Source of the DNA: Hymenopus coronatus
Taxonomy: Eukaryota > Arthropoda > Insecta > Mantodea > Hymenopodidae
Length of the DNA: 64,000 nt
Assembly (NCBI GenBank): GCA_030762935.1
Contig: CM060900.1
Coordinates: 433,342,421-433,406,420 of the forward strand
Reading direction: 5' to 3'
The notes under the pieces are model-generated. The model had not been told where the DNA came from and made no database searches. It worked only from the letters and a program-made list of their open reading frames with translations. Below are positions 32,600 to 44,397 of this stretch, in pieces (positions within the stretch are counted from its first letter, which is position 1; the number at the start of each line of letters is the position of its first letter). The position numbers and the translations under genes were made by a program.

Positions 32600-33035
32600 G
32601 AAAGTTCAACAGAAACCCAAATATATCAATTAGAGTTCAATAGAAACCCAAATATATCAATTAAAGTCCAACAGAAGCCCAAATATATGAATTAAAGTTC
32701 AACAGAAACCCAAATATATCAACTAAAGTTCAACAGAAACCCAAATATATCAATTAAAGTCCAACAGAAACCCAAATATATCAATTAAAGTTCAACAGAA
32801 ACCCAAATATATCAATTAAAGTTCAACAGAAACCCAAATATATCAATTAAAGTCCAACATAAACCCAAATATATCAATTAAAGTTCAACAGAAACCCAAA
32901 CATATCAATTAAAGTCCAACAGAAACCCAAATATATCAATTAAAGTTCAACAGAAACCCAAATATATCGATTAAAGTCCAACAGAAACCCAAATGTATCA
33001 ATTAAAGTCCAACAGAAACCCAAATATATCAATTA
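32600..33035. repeat. 31-bp minisatellite, about 14 units
   Basis: The unit is TTAAAGTTCAACAGAAACC followed by CAAATATATCAA. Units alternate irregularly between GTTCAAC and GTCCAAC forms. Divergence between units is low. Confidence 0.97.
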
Positions 33036-33364
33036 GTACACGAGTTAACACAGTTACCGAAAGGCAATACGTCCCATAAGGCAAATACCACTGATAGGAT
33101 TATGTAGTTAAATAGGGAGTATAAATGGAACAATAAAAAAAAGTTTACTGCGTAGAGTTCCTGAATAAATTTAATGACATCTATTTCTTTTTTACCTCTT
33201 TTTCTCTTACTGTGAATACCAAATAATACCTATGTATACCAAATAAAAATCCGTAATATCTCCAAGTTCAACTTTCATACATCTACGGCGTTTCAGCGAG
33301 TATTTCAGTAGAGAAAGGTAGTTGTAGATAGCTGCACATTTAAGCTATTTAGCTGTAAAAAACA

Positions 33365-34010
33365 CAGATTTGTATTTCGTGTTTCTAAGATGAAACGAAA
33401 AATAACTTTCCGTTTGAGAAAAGTTTAAGTTGTTTACACTTGAAACCATTAGCAAAAAATATCTCGAAAATTGTTAACTGTATAAAAATAAACATATATG
33501 ACATTAACTGTGTGTTTTAAGCAGATCTAAATATTTTGTGTAGTAAGTTTTTGTTTATATCCTACGGTTTATCAGATAAGCAAAGTTTATCCAGAATGAA
33601 GGGTATTCAGATGCTACTCCCAGAAAGCTCAAGATATACATTTTATTTGTCATGTAGATATCTTAAATATACGTATGTTAAACAAAATCATTACAACCAT
33701 TTCTGAGAAAATCAAATTTACAAAAATGTTCCCGTATAAACCTTAGTGGGAGTGGGGGTTCTTGAAAATCTTCGTGTCGCATCCTTAAAAGATACTAAAC
33801 TTAATATCTACTGCATTTGGTGCTTAACGATTTTTTTCATTTTTGTGCTATGCTGTTCACACACTCGCAGACCTTTTTCTAAAAATGCTTTTTAGGGTCA
33901 AGGGACCTTGAAACATATATTCCTGGTGAAACTCGATATTTTTTGGATGGAATACAATAACTTTTCCACCCATTATGTGCACAATACATGTAAAGGAAAT
34001 AAAAAAGAAA
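33365..34010 (+). repeat. RPT-A copy, forward, 5'-truncated
   Basis: Begins in the block with GATGAAACGAAAAATAAC. It contains TTGTTTATATCCTACGGTTT, AGCTCAAGATATACATTTTA and GTCGCATCCTTAAAAGATAC, and the worn end AATACAATAACTTTTCC. Confidence 0.85.
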
Positions 34011-34644
34011 ATATAAAATGTGTGTTCTATTTCTTTAAATGCACTTAAAAGATTGAACAGATCAGGTTTAAATGATATCAGTGAAGAGAACTGGAAAAAG
34101 GAGTCAAATTAAGGTGCATAGAACAAGGATACTGGCTTCGAAATGAAATAGTAATCAATGTGGGTTTGGTTAGCGTGTTGAAGAGGAAGCAAATACTTCG
34201 ACCACCTCTGTGGATTCCGAAGATGACGTCAGATATAGCAGGTGAAGCCGACATAACAGATGACGTCATCCTTTAGACTCTGGCACCACAAATGGAAGCT
34301 CTACAACCACAGCAAGTAAGACGGATATACAAAAATCGGAATTTCCATTCAAAATTAAGTAAGTTTGTTCTGTAACAGTAAATCAGTTCTGTTCTCTTAC
34401 CTATAGTAGCACTTTACCTGCAATGGTGTAATGATTTTTGTAACATTTTGTTCGCCTCCTCACCTTCTGGTGATCTGCCGTACACGTAAATATGATAACA
34501 ACGCTCCACCACTAAGCGCATTCCTGGTTAATACCACTGCCAATAGCGTTGGAAGCAACAAAAACCAATATATTCGTTCTTCTTTTGTAAAAATATTTAT
34601 ATGGTGGAAACCAGATTTATCAAATTGGCAAACAATGTTGAACA
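34011..34644. other. gene-free stretch with two CRE palindromes
   Basis: TGACGTCA occurs at 34224-34231 and 34261-34268, 37 bases apart. No coding region is supported. The second is within AACAGATGACGTCA, also found at 3745. Confidence 0.4.
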
Positions 34645-34732
34645 TTGGATAGGTAGAGTCAGACTGAAAAATTCAATGCCATAGCCGGGATTTGAACCAC
34701 GAATCTCCCGGTCTCTAGCCGGTTGCTTTGCC
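34645..34732 (-). mobile_element. SINE-F fragment, reverse
   Basis: AATTCAATGCCATAGCCGGG, then ATTTGAACCACGAATCTCCC, is the reverse of a tRNA-like box B region shared with the SINE-F copies at 52.4, 52.8 and 61.8 kb. It is followed by a short (CA)n run. Confidence 0.7.
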
Positions 34733-35309
34733 ACACACATACACACACACAATGGCGCAATTCCCTGTCGGACTCTAATTCTGTGATGTCAGATTTATTA
34801 ACTGAAGAAGAGCTTTACAGTTTTCGAGATTTCCTTTCACTGCTAACACTTACAAAAACAAATAAATGAATAAATTAAAAATAAAATGTTAAATAATTTG
34901 TTTTGATATCTGGCTCCCTAAACAAGAACGTGCACGGTGTAATGAAGTATAAGGAAAAGAAGGTCTTGGTGTAGTTCAGGAATTACCTTAAAGTCTAGGG
35001 TTGTAGGATTATAGATGGTTTGAAAAAATAGCTAAATTCTTTTTCCAGGAAGCTAGATGTAATTTAAGTCGACATTCGAAGCAGTGGAGATAAGAAATTG
35101 AAATTTTATTTCGAAAGACAGGATGACAGAATAACAGAGACGCTGATGATGATGATGCTGATGATGAATGGGAAAGAATATGCTCTGGCCAGGACACAGA
35201 AAGTAACAAGGTGAGTCACACTTAACGTGTGAAGGACTGCCAGGCCTTTAATCACACAGTTTTTTATATACATTTTTTTTGTATGCATATTGGTGCTCAA
35301 TAAAGCTTT
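34733..35309. other. gene-free stretch
   Basis: No supported gene. A GATGATGATGCT trinucleotide tract lies at 35145-35168. Confidence 0.4.
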
Positions 35310-36345
35310 GAGCAAAACTAAGGTGACGAGAATATCTTTGTACTTTTATTGGAACTACAATGGCGCTTTTCCAGTCTTCGGGCACAGCACAGTAGTTAAA
35401 TGACATGTTAAGCAAGGGTATTGATAGGGAAGTATGGCTTCTCCCCATATCTTTAAAATTTCTGTAGGTATGCTATCCGGTCCTTTCTATTTTATATTCT
35501 CTACTATTTCGATCCTTTTGCGTAATTTGGAGGCCGTTATTTGAAAAAGCGATTCTCCATCATTCCCAATTTCCTGTTCAGAACTATAATCCAATTTATG
35601 AAAAATCGAATACAAAATGTGAGTTTAATATGTTGACTTTGTCCTTATCATTTACTACAGATATTCTATAAATGTTAAAGTCTGGTATGTCCTCTTTATT
35701 ACCCCTGTGTCTTCTCACGTAATTGTAAAAGGTTTTCCAACCTTTATTTTCCCCTTTAAGGATTTGTTCTAAGAATCGTTCATGTGCTTACAGCTTTTCG
35801 TCGCGTAATTGCTTGGTTAGTTCTTATTAAAATGCCATTCTTATTTCTTGTTTTTATGATAGCGTGTTATTCAGTGACCTAATAGGTTTTTTATACATTT
35901 CTGGATCGGCGTTATTTTCATAACTTTAAAGGATACATTTTTCACAATTGCTTGAATTTAGCCCAGGCTTCATTTACACTAGTGGTAGATTGTACAAATG
36001 CCCTGTTTGTTGTGTAGAAACGTTTGGATAGCAGCACCGTCCGCTCTTGTGAATTTTCAGCTATTTGGTGATTGCTCTATTTAAAACCAGTTTGTCTGTC
36101 CCTTCCAGTTTACTTCTAATTGCACGCAAAAGTGGTCATTGATAACTGGCAAAACATCGCATGCAGGAAACAAGGCTCAGGCCTGCATAGGAGTGCATCC
36201 AGTAAGGCTGTATTTCGCGTACCTGCTTTAACGACTTGCAACATCCCCTGTTCCCAAACCAGAAAATTCACTAGATTTTGAGCCTCCTCTCCTATTAACT
36301 GATCGTATATACCTGTAAACTCAGATTCGCTCCACGGTTTGTTTT
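35310..36345 (-). pseudogene. LINE endonuclease-reverse transcriptase fragment
   Basis: Minus strand. Starting from 36345, the end of an AP-endonuclease domain is visible: LVNFLVWEQGMLQVVKAGTR, TALLDALL, and the SDHFCVQLEVNWKG-like block where S-D-H is partly lost. A connecting region follows, with CWKTFYNYVRRHRGNKEDIP-like residues near 35735-35700. The N-terminal RT motif is IRKRIEIVENIK and GPDSIPTEILK. NYCAVPEDWKSAIVVPIK is near 35395-35340. It then breaks off before the RT catalytic motif. Many stops and frame changes. Confidence 0.75.
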
Positions 36346-36539
36346 ATTGATTGAGAAAAGGACATTCGAAAGTGTAACACGACAAAGGTAAAGGACTGGT
36401 GTAGTACAATTCAGATCTTACATTAAATACAGCACACGCTCCTGGAATAACCGTATCTATAAAAGTAATCTTGACGTTCAATGAGGTAGGGAAAACTATA
36501 TAGAAAAAGGTTAAGGGGCGTAAGAAAAGGAGACCTTTT

Positions 36540-36835
36540 GGTTAACGCAGACGTACTAGAATTGAAATGAATGAGAGGACAGGAATTTCGAGGAATGCTC
36601 AATGTGCGGAATGAAAGATAATTATTGGCATACAATTCTTAAATGTGAAACAATCAAAGTAACTAGAGAAAAATTGAGCATGCTTGAGACGTGGTCCATT
36701 CCACCACCAGATAGGTATGGTGGGGGTACATTTGCTGAACTTAAATGAAGAAGCGGCATTAGCGAGTTTGGGAATATTTAGGTAAAGTAAAGCGCAAAGG
36801 GAGGAGGAAAATTAATAAACATGTGGAATCCGAAC
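36540..36835 (+). pseudogene. LINE C-terminal fragment
   Basis: Read on the plus strand: a Cys/His motif of the form C-x2-C-G-M-K-D-N-Y-W-H-T-I-L-K-C-E, then REKLSMLETWSIPPP. The style matches the C-terminus of the LINE at 27.2-28.3 kb, but upstream RT sequence is absent. Confidence 0.5.
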
Positions 36836-37194
36836 TTTGACAAGTCTTAATTAAAAATGGAAAGGGACTGACCTTGTCTTCTTGGGTAAAGTTGTCCCCA
36901 TATTTGCATATTCCTAATATTGAAGCTGCCGGGCAACATGGCTTCGCAAATCGAGTACCAGTCTAATATTTGCAAGAAATGGCATGTTACTTTTTTGTCA
37001 CAGATATTGTTAAATAGTACTGTAAAAATTGGATATACTATACCAGGTGACCCAACTGCCCCGTATTTAACGTGTAAAGATATTCCTTCGTGCGTTAAAA
37101 AGAGTAGTAGAATTCACGTTAAAACCGTCAGTGAAGGACTGGCGAGACCGACCTTCTTTTTGTCCGTCAGCAAGTAAACGACTCCTTCAATTCC

Positions 37195-38425
37195 TTGATG
37201 TGTTGATCCCATTATCAACACTGCATTTCGTGTAAGTTTGGGAGCTTTTAGACCTAGTCCAAGCAACAGTTTACTTGTGGAGGCTGGCCTTTTTCCCTTG
37301 GACCTACGACGCAAACAATTAAGCCTCAATTTCTGCTATTCAACGTTCTGCTCACCAAGTAATCCGACAAACAAATGTCTTTTTAATGCTTCAAAATCAG
37401 AAATATATTGTTCTCGTCCTTGTTATCTAAAACAACTGCGAGAAAAACTCTTGGAATACTACACCGAATTACAAATTGAAAAACCTTCTGTTCTTTTGAG
37501 AAAACTTCATCCTATCCCTCCATGGAAGTCTTTTACCTCATCCATTGATTTGGAGGTGTCGCAAATACCAAACTATTCAACAATTCCCAGATCAGTAATT
37601 CTGCCAATGATCTCTTTGCTTCACCAGAAATACCGCAAACATTACAAAGCGTACACCGATGGATCTAAATGAGACTCAAAATCTGGATGCGCCATAGTCA
37701 CCTCATTGCCTTCAAAAACCAACTCTTATCGTTTGCCGGATTTTTTCTCCATCTTTTCATGTGAAGCCTTGGCCGTCCTCAAAGCAATTGAAATATGCAC
37801 AGAAAGGCACAAAAATCTACCACTTGTGATCTTCTCTTCAACACTTACTGCTGTTGCTAATAGATGCTCTAAGAATCCACTCATTCAAAGTATACAAGAA
37901 CGATTATATTATCACTAAAATAACGGCTACCAAATTTCATTGGTATGGCTTCCATCACATAAAGGCATTACTGGAAATAAAAAGGCAGATGTGGCAGCTA
38001 AATATGCTACGAGGCTGCAAAAAATTGAAGCTGGATTAAGTGGTACACTTCAGGATGTAAAAAAGATGTTTAAAATCTATATCGCCGACCACTGGGACAA
38101 ACAGTGGAAAACTGCAACTGGTTAGGAAATCTATTACAGAACCGCCAATATCCACCTTAAATTCCGAAGAAAACAAAAGGTCCTACTTACCAGGTTGCGT
38201 TTCGGCCACTTCAACCTCAGCCATGGTTGTCTGAAAGATCCATGCCCGAAAAGTCGTTTCAACATCTCACCTTATCCTCGAGGAGTGCCTTGCTTTACTG
38301 AACAACAGAAGGAACTTAAACCTCAAGAGTGATCTGTATTCCATCTTTAACACCACCGAAGGATGCAGAAAAATTATCGAGTTAATGGAGATATCACAAA
38401 TGTTGTCTTTTATATAATGTGACTT
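37195..38425 (+). pseudogene. LINE RT C-terminus plus RNase H domain
   Basis: The RT thumb/connection reads VSLGAFRPSPSNSLLVEAGL, FPLDLRRKQLSLNFCY. The RNase H domain follows: YTDGSK (first Asp kept), SCEALAVLKAIE (Glu kept), FSSTLTAVANR where S-D-S is expected (second Asp lost), and WLPSHKGITGNKKADVAAK (the final His/Asp motif kept). Downstream, DHWDKQWKTATG, TRLRFGHFNLSHG and a worn Cys/His end follow. Stops lie after YTDGSK, after QERLYYH and after TATG. RNase H places it in the I/Jockey-like group. Confidence 0.82.
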
Positions 38426-38567
38426 AATTGTTATAACCACAGTTTGATACTATTATAATTGTTTACCAATTTACATGTACTATACTTTACTGTAACGAAA
38501 GTTCAATTAGTTAAGTTTATGACCACAGTTGTAATATATTTGTATTACATTTTGTATATACATTGAT

Positions 38568-38910
38568 AACTCCATGGCACGACAGCTCACGGGGAACCTT
38601 GGCCTACCGCCCAGCCGCTGCGTCCCCCATCTCGGTCCACTACAGACGTCATGGATGGGGTGCAGTATTGTAGGGTGAGACGTGGTCAGCGCCTCTAGTC
38701 CCCTCCGGCCAGTTAATGCGGTCCTCATGACCTGGAGCCGCTACTTCTCCATCAAGTAGCTCCTCAATTGGCCCCCCAGGGACCTTAGGAGGCTGAGTGC
38801 AACCCGGGCCAGGTCTCCCAGCGGGGGAAAAATCCCCACGCCGTTACTGGGGATCGAACCCAGGTCTACCGCTTGGTAAGCAGCAACGCTACCACCGCGC
38901 TAAGGAGACG
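38568..38910 (-). mobile_element. SINE-D, reverse, 9-bp target duplication
   Basis: Near-complete copy read on the minus strand: box A TAGCGCGGTGGTAGCG, box B GGTTCGATCCCC, then CAGTAACGGCGTGGGG. The body (TGACCACGTCTCACCC, ATCCATGACGTCTGTAGTGG) is shared with 22390-22690. TACATTGAT lies at 38559-38567 and again at 38911-38919. Confidence 0.93.
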
Positions 38911-38995
38911 TACATTGATCTTGTAAGAATATTGTGGTCGCTGATGACGTTTTTTGTTATAAAGTGACCTTAAATAAATAAATTAAAAAAATTGT

Positions 38996-39735
38996 TTATA
39001 CTTCTATATATTTTATGTCCACCCTTTTTACGAGGGGTATTTGCTATCCGTACTTACTTACTATTAATATTATCTATGCATTTTTATGTAATTAATTTCT
39101 TCTTATCGTTATCACCTTTTTGTTATTAATTGCACCAGAAATTGATGTTCTTATCAGTAGTCGTTATTATTTTCACAAACAAGATGTACATATAGCTTTT
39201 ACGTTAATTATTTATTCCTTTATATATCCAAAACATTAACCTCACAAGTTACTTAATTTGCATTTTTCCATTTAACTTCTAATATTCAAGTTGCTTCATT
39301 TTATAATAAATACTCCCCCATTTTCTATGTTTTATTTTGTTTACTATTTATTTGTTTAGTTTACTTATATTATATAAATTAACATTCATTCCGAAATTAT
39401 AGAATATATATATATATATTTAACGAATGTATATAATGAATATATATATATATATATATATATAATAATAATAAAATTGTTCTTAACCGGCTATGCATAT
39501 TACTCTAAATTCTAATTTACAGCATAAATTAAGCCACCGGTACCCGTCGTTCCCCTGAGACCTGGTTGCCAGCACATATTGAAATCCTCATATATGAATG
39601 TCCTATCTTTCCACATATTTACGCGCTAAAGTAAAACTTATAATTTGAGCTACCTAATTTACAAACTCCGTAAGGTTCTTAAATTATAATTTAAAGAATA
39701 CCATTATTATTACTTAAATGATATAGTTTTTAAGC
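38996..39735. repeat. AT-rich stretch with (AT)n tracts
   Basis: (AT)n runs at 39405-39420 and 39440-39463 lie in strongly AT-rich DNA. No gene. Confidence 0.7.
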
Positions 39736-39739
39736 CATT

Positions 39740-39895
39740 CATTCCAGAAAAGGCTGGACAGAAAAAATCCGAGGGGTGAAATGAATCTTTCCGGCATTCC
39801 CCAGACGACTCAAGAAAATGCCATATAAATTCATGGGACAGGAAAGCCGGCCACGTGAATCGAACCCGCGACCTCCCGAATGTCAGTCACATGTG
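39740..39895 (-). mobile_element. tRNA-like SINE fragment, reverse
   Basis: Minus strand GGAGGTCGCGGGTTCGATTC is a good box B, followed by ACGTGGCCGG. The preceding body (GAATGCCGGAAAGATTC) does not match SINE A-F, so it may be a further family. Confidence 0.45.
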
Positions 39896-40013
39896 CATTG
39901 AATTCTACATGCCCATACAACATTTCAGAATTTGATTGAGCACATGTATTCATCTATTGAAGTGACCAGAAGGGGATTCTCTATAGCCACTGACAAAAGC
40001 GTTTCTAAAAAGG

Positions 40014-40385
40014 TTGTGTGTTACATTCCAATATCTTTCTCTATCCAGTATCATTTATTTTCGTATACTATTTTCGTATCATTTCCCTTCCAATTCTTAT
40101 TAATTGAGATAGCTATTTTCAGAAATAATTTTATATCACATGTTGTTGTAGGTAGCTTGAAGATAGAAAAAAGTCGAATTAGAGACTGATTTTTAAAGCG
40201 GGACTCTATAGAACAGATTATATGAAATAAATTCTGTATTTTGAAGAAAGAGATCCATATTTTTGTATGGTATACCTTTTGTGTACCTCTATGGTTTACT
40301 CGTGACACAAAATTATATAAAAAAACTTTCGAATGAAGAGCACATCACGGTTTTCCCAAAGAATTATATATACTATAGATTATAT
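40014..40385 (+). repeat. RPT-A copy, forward, degraded and 3'-truncated
   Basis: Starts GTGTGTTACATTCCAATATC, then TTTCTCTATCC. It keeps ATTAATTGAGATAGC and TGTACCTCTATGGTTTACTC, then stops. Confidence 0.65.
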
Positions 40386-40404
40386 GTATAAGCGTAACGA
40401 AAAT

Positions 40405-40645
40405 TAAATACTATTCGGAAATATTAGAAAGCAATCGATATGACCCCAAAAGCTTTTGGGATTATAAAGAAATAAGAAAAATTGTAACCAACAATAAAGC
40501 CTGCATGGGTGAAATTTGTACCAAGAACGATGTGCTAATAACGAATAAGAAAGAAAAAGTAGTAGAATTCAACTCTTACGGTACAAACATTGGTCAAGAA
40601 AATGCCTCTAATATATGTAATAAATTAAACATTTGCTACACTAAA
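40405..40645 (+). pseudogene. LINE fragment (linker before RT)
   Basis: RYDPKSFWDYKEIRKIVTNN, then ITNKKEKVVEFNSYGTNIG, resembles the segment between endonuclease and reverse transcriptase in CR1/Jockey-like LINEs (P-K-x-F-W ... I-x-x-x-x-E-K-x-x-x-F). No RT follows. An A25 run lies at 40883-40907. Confidence 0.5.
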
Positions 40646-40907
40646 AGTTTTCTTTGTCCTACTCTATCTTAATCCATCCTACCACGGAAGATGAATTGGT
40701 CAAATAAAAAATTTAAACATTAAAAACAAACCGTCATCAGAAATTTATAATACCCCTTCTGACACAATGATTTATCTTATTAAAATCCATATGCAAAATA
40801 ACGCCCCTCAGAGGGACAAAAGTCATAACACAGATAATTAGTGTAAAACACAGCACATCTTGGATCAAACAAATGTCATAACGAAAAAAAAAAAAAAAAA
40901 AAAAAAA

Positions 40908-41335
40908 CGAAATAGAACAGAAACTATCAGGAAAGAATATAAGTGAAACGACTGAGCAAATGATTGGTTCTCACTGTAGAAGAATATAGCAGCCAAATAA
41001 AGCAGAAAAAGATATTGTTTTTATGTTCATAAATAACATACGATAGACAGCGCGTTAAGGAACGATATATTTAGTTCTTGTTAAATTAAATGCGTTACGT
41101 ACTAGTTAGAAGAAAGTTATGCATTTTGCTATTTTTCTTCCACAGATATTTATAACTCCTCGTTTCAAAACAAGGAGTCAGCAGACATAAAATTTAACGA
41201 CTTCCTGAGGAAAACATATCTTTCCAAGGAGGCCACCAAAGCGTCATTGTTTGTTTGCTGTCTCAGCAGTTTGGTTATTACCAGCTGCACACTGCTACAG
41301 AATTCAACCGACAAACTTTCTGGGGTTACATAGAA
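40908..41335. other. gene-free stretch
   Basis: Nothing recognised. Confidence 0.4.
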
Positions 41336-41339
41336 TGGA

Positions 41340-41372
41340 CCGACCGGGATAGCTCAGGTGGTTTCGTCTAAC
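41340..41372 (+). repeat. tRNA box-A-like fragment
   Basis: GGGATAGCTCAGGTGGTTTC resembles a tRNA/SINE head, with no box B after it. Confidence 0.4.
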
Positions 41373-41474
41373 TTCACACTAGTTTTCACCTTATAATAAT
41401 TAATTTATCCTCTACAAGTGTGAAAATAGCTACAATTGCTATATTTTCAAAGTTATAAAGTTTGATTTTTCTGA

Positions 41475-41960
41475 CCAAATCCTACGTCAGCAAGGTCCAG
41501 TGCACGACGGAGGACCATAACATGAGAGAGAGAAACAACAGTTGGCTTTAGGAATAGCTGTGTAGGTACGCACAGAGAATCATCCACAAGTAGGCCACAG
41601 TGATCCCTTTTGCCTTTAACGCGACCTCGGGGAGGTTGGGATGAGGAGGACATTCCTAGGGCAACCTGATCTTCGCCATAATGTGCTCAAACAAGGACGG
41701 GGTGCCTAACGATTCTTGATGGAGGATAACTTGGCACCGGCTAGGATCCATGCCACTTGGGGGGCCCTGTGGTCCGAAATTCACGCGCAGGAAGGGAGAC
41801 ACAGCAGACCTCATTTCGAAGCCCATAGTTTGCACTATTCGTTTACCGAAGTGGTTAAACCACGTAAAACGCAAGGTCAGGGTGGCATTCCTAATGGGAA
41901 TCTGTCTTGGAACCTCCAAGTATGCACCTCTCCAATTGCAGCTTAAGCTAATTGGTAGTT
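41475..41960. other. GC-richer block of unknown nature
   Basis: Noticeably richer in G+C than its surroundings, with frames open on both strands (85-90 codons). The minus-strand reading GFEMRSAVSPFLRVNFGPQG looks protein-like, but I recognise no domain. It could be a piece of an unidentified transposable element. Confidence 0.3.
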
Positions 41961-42138
41961 AAAATGCTGCAAGTGAAAAAATATGATACGTTTTCGTAAA
42001 TGTTTCATTTTATGTTTTTCATTGTGGGGGAAAAAAACTTTCTTAATTTTTGTTCAAACTTTACAAATTAGAAAATATGATATCTACATAGGCCATTCAA
42101 ATGTATTGTTCACCAGGAACATTATAGAAATACATACG

Positions 42139-42140
<2 letters not shown>

Positions 42141-42199
<59 letters not shown>

Positions 42200-42203
42200 A
42201 ATG
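42141..42203. repeat. (ATA)n microsatellite
   Basis: About 20 ATA units with one interruption (AAAAATA). Confidence 0.95.
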
Positions 42204-42389
42204 TAATGCAATAAAATTAATATACGGTGCCAGCATGTGCCTCGTATCTGTAACAATGCAGCAGAGTAAAATGTTGCACTGCACAGATACGAATTTGCTC
42301 TTCTATCTGTCACATAGGTATGACTCGTTTCTGCGTTTCTGCGTCGGAAATTTACATCTTAAGGTTTATACTTGCGCAAGTTTGCCTTA

Positions 42390-42685
42390 ACATCAAGAGG
42401 TAATGACTATAGAGCGCAAACGAGGTAATGCCCATAGTCGCGGTTTCAAACCCGGTGGAGGGCGATGGATTTTTTCGGGCGTAAAATACTTACCATGGCT
42501 TCCTTCGAAAGCGAAGTAAAGCCGTTGGTCCCGTGTCGTAGATTTACGGCACAGAAAAGAACCTCAAACCTGATAAAGAGACCTCTGAGTGAAATTAAGC
42601 GGTCTTTCACGCCCAATATAGAATGTGACGCTAAGGAACGTAGCAGTTAAAGAGCGCCAATAAAAAAAACTCCACTCCATTTAAC
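42390..42685 (+). mobile_element. SINE-C copy
   Basis: Box B GGTTTCAAACCC near 42440, then GGAGGGCGATGGATTTTTTC, GGGCGTAAAATACTTACCAT and GAGACCTCTGAGTGAAATTA, and the 3' end CACGCCCAATATAGAATGTG, then CAGTTAAAGAGCGCC. The head is worn (box A not clear). Confidence 0.85.
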
Positions 42686-43154
42686 AACGCTACCGTAGTT
42701 TATGATGCTAGATACAGGGGCAGGGTTTTACACTCACCATCCGCTCATAGCTGGTGAGGCTACTGCTCCCTATACCCGGATTTTTCCTCTCTGTTAAAAT
42801 TTGGTTCGGAGAGCACGTGCTGCTTGCATCTACATGTGGTATATGTGTAGTGAACTTCAGGTTTTACTTATCCTAAATGCGCTTCCTAGTAATGACACTG
42901 GCTAATCTAGTGACTGGGCGTGGCCTCATCGCCTTTAGGATAAAGTTTTTCAAAAATGTTCTTGTACTGATAGGTCCATTTCCGTGATTTCCTGTGTAAA
43001 ACTAATTATGTGCAAGTAGTTAATGTTATTAAATGAAAGAAGTATGGTGAAAATTTACTTCTAATATCTACGCCGTAAATTGAAAAAAAAAAAAAAACTA
43101 ATAGAAGATTAGTTAAAGGAACAATGGGGTATGGTCATTGTTGTGACATTCATA
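42686..43154. other. gene-free stretch
   Basis: No gene seen. A15 run at 43082-43096. Confidence 0.4.
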
Positions 43155-43450
43155 AATAAAATAAATTAGTTGGTAGCAATTTTGCACCAGCGCTGCTGGT
43201 CGAGTTTAACACGAATATTTTCTGAAGTCTCTATGAGTCATCAGTGTAGACTGACTCAAAAGTGTCAATGACCGTTTGTAACGGCACATCTGCTGCTCTG
43301 ATTGTTTCTGCTTGAAAGTCTCTCAGCTAAAACTTTAAGACCTCTCTAAGTTGAGGGCACAGCTTTATGTGGCAGGAAACATTAAGAGTGCATTCCTCTA
43401 CCAGCCTCTCAACTTGGTCAAGTAACAGTTTCCCTTCGCTGAAAATTAGA
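43155..43450 (-). pseudogene. coding-like remnant, family unknown
   Basis: On the minus strand one frame reads EGKLLLDQVERLVEECTLN, CPQLREVLKF, a stop, then LRDFQAETIRAADVPLQTVI and DTFESVYTDDS before another stop. The amphipathic, Glu/Leu-rich composition looks coding in spite of two stops. I cannot name the family; chance or an unrecognised element are both possible. Confidence 0.25.
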
Positions 43451-43739
43451 ACATTTTATTGCCTCCCCCCTTATTTTAGCATAAAAAAACGTTTCAAGAA
43501 TAATGAGGGTGGGGTTAGAATTTGAACGAAAACACTTCTAGAAATAGGATCATAAAGGCGACAACATATAAAATCTCATGTATCTATGCGTCTGAGTTAA
43601 ACAAAAAGGTTAAAATAGTTTTAGTAATTTTAATAAGGGTGCCTAAATGTCAAATACCCATGTATTTACTTCAATTTTAGTCTTTTTATTCTGTGCAGTG
43701 ATTATATTTTAACGGAATGGAATTGCTGATGTTCTTTTA

Positions 43740-43870
43740 AGCAACTCCTCACCTAGTCCCAAGTAACTTCACGAGGTTGAGTTTAATACCAGAACTCTTA
43801 AAAAGGTAACACTTCCCATGCTGGTACCGGGAATCAAACCTAGCTCTCCTAGGAGCTACAGAGACCATTA
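43740..43870 (-). mobile_element. SINE-D fragment, reverse, worn
   Basis: TTCACGAGGTTGAGT, the block GGTAACACTTCCCATGC and GTACCGGGAATCAAACCTAG match the box-B half of SINE-D. Confidence 0.6.
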
Positions 43871-44395
43871 TTTCTTTCGTATCAATATAACTATGGTATA
43901 TGGTTAATACCATCAATGTTCTTTCAAATATTGCTTGCTGATAAATAACACTCTTAATGACATTCTCTTTACATGCTGTGAAGATATGAAATATTAAATG
44001 TTTAGTATCTGTGCCATAGTTTACGCATGAAGAGAAAATTGTAGCAAAGAAGTAAACATGCATTTCAAGCATTTTATTATTTGAAACATCAAACGTTTCT
44101 TCAAAGCGGTTGTTTTCCGAAATAAGTTCACATAATTAAATTAATAAATGCCCAACACTTTAGACGCAATTATTCCAATGTTCCAATGGTTTTTGGAGCG
44201 AAGAAAACTATCCTACAAACTGCTTGAGAAAATAGGAAAAACATTGGTGATAATAACAGGCAGATATTTGCCCTGTTGCAAAATACAAATTAGACACTTT
44301 AAGAATTTACAATATACATTGAAGTTTTGCAAACGAATTGAAGAACAAATTATATTTAGATTTTTGCACTGGTAGGTACTAATGATATATGATTC
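43871..44395. other. gene-free stretch
   Basis: No supported gene; a 75-codon frame at 44148-44375 has no recognisable features. Confidence 0.4.
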
Positions 44396-44397
44396 TT

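Larger units (their letters stand above)
36836..38995 (+). mobile_element. I-superfamily LINE, 5'-truncated, with SINE in its 3' UTR
   Basis: The plus-strand element's recognisable coding part is 37195-38425. Its 3' UTR is cut by a SINE-D at 38568-38910. After the SINE, GGTCGCTGATGACGTTTTTT and GTGACCTTAAATAAATAAAT complete the 3' end. The start is not defined. Confidence 0.65.

Noticed and set aside
32600..33035. CRISPR-like array
   Set aside because: Units are contiguous with no unique spacers and the genome is eukaryotic; it is a minisatellite.
42084..42313. Tyr/Ile-rich frames
   Set aside because: Products of an (ATA)n microsatellite.
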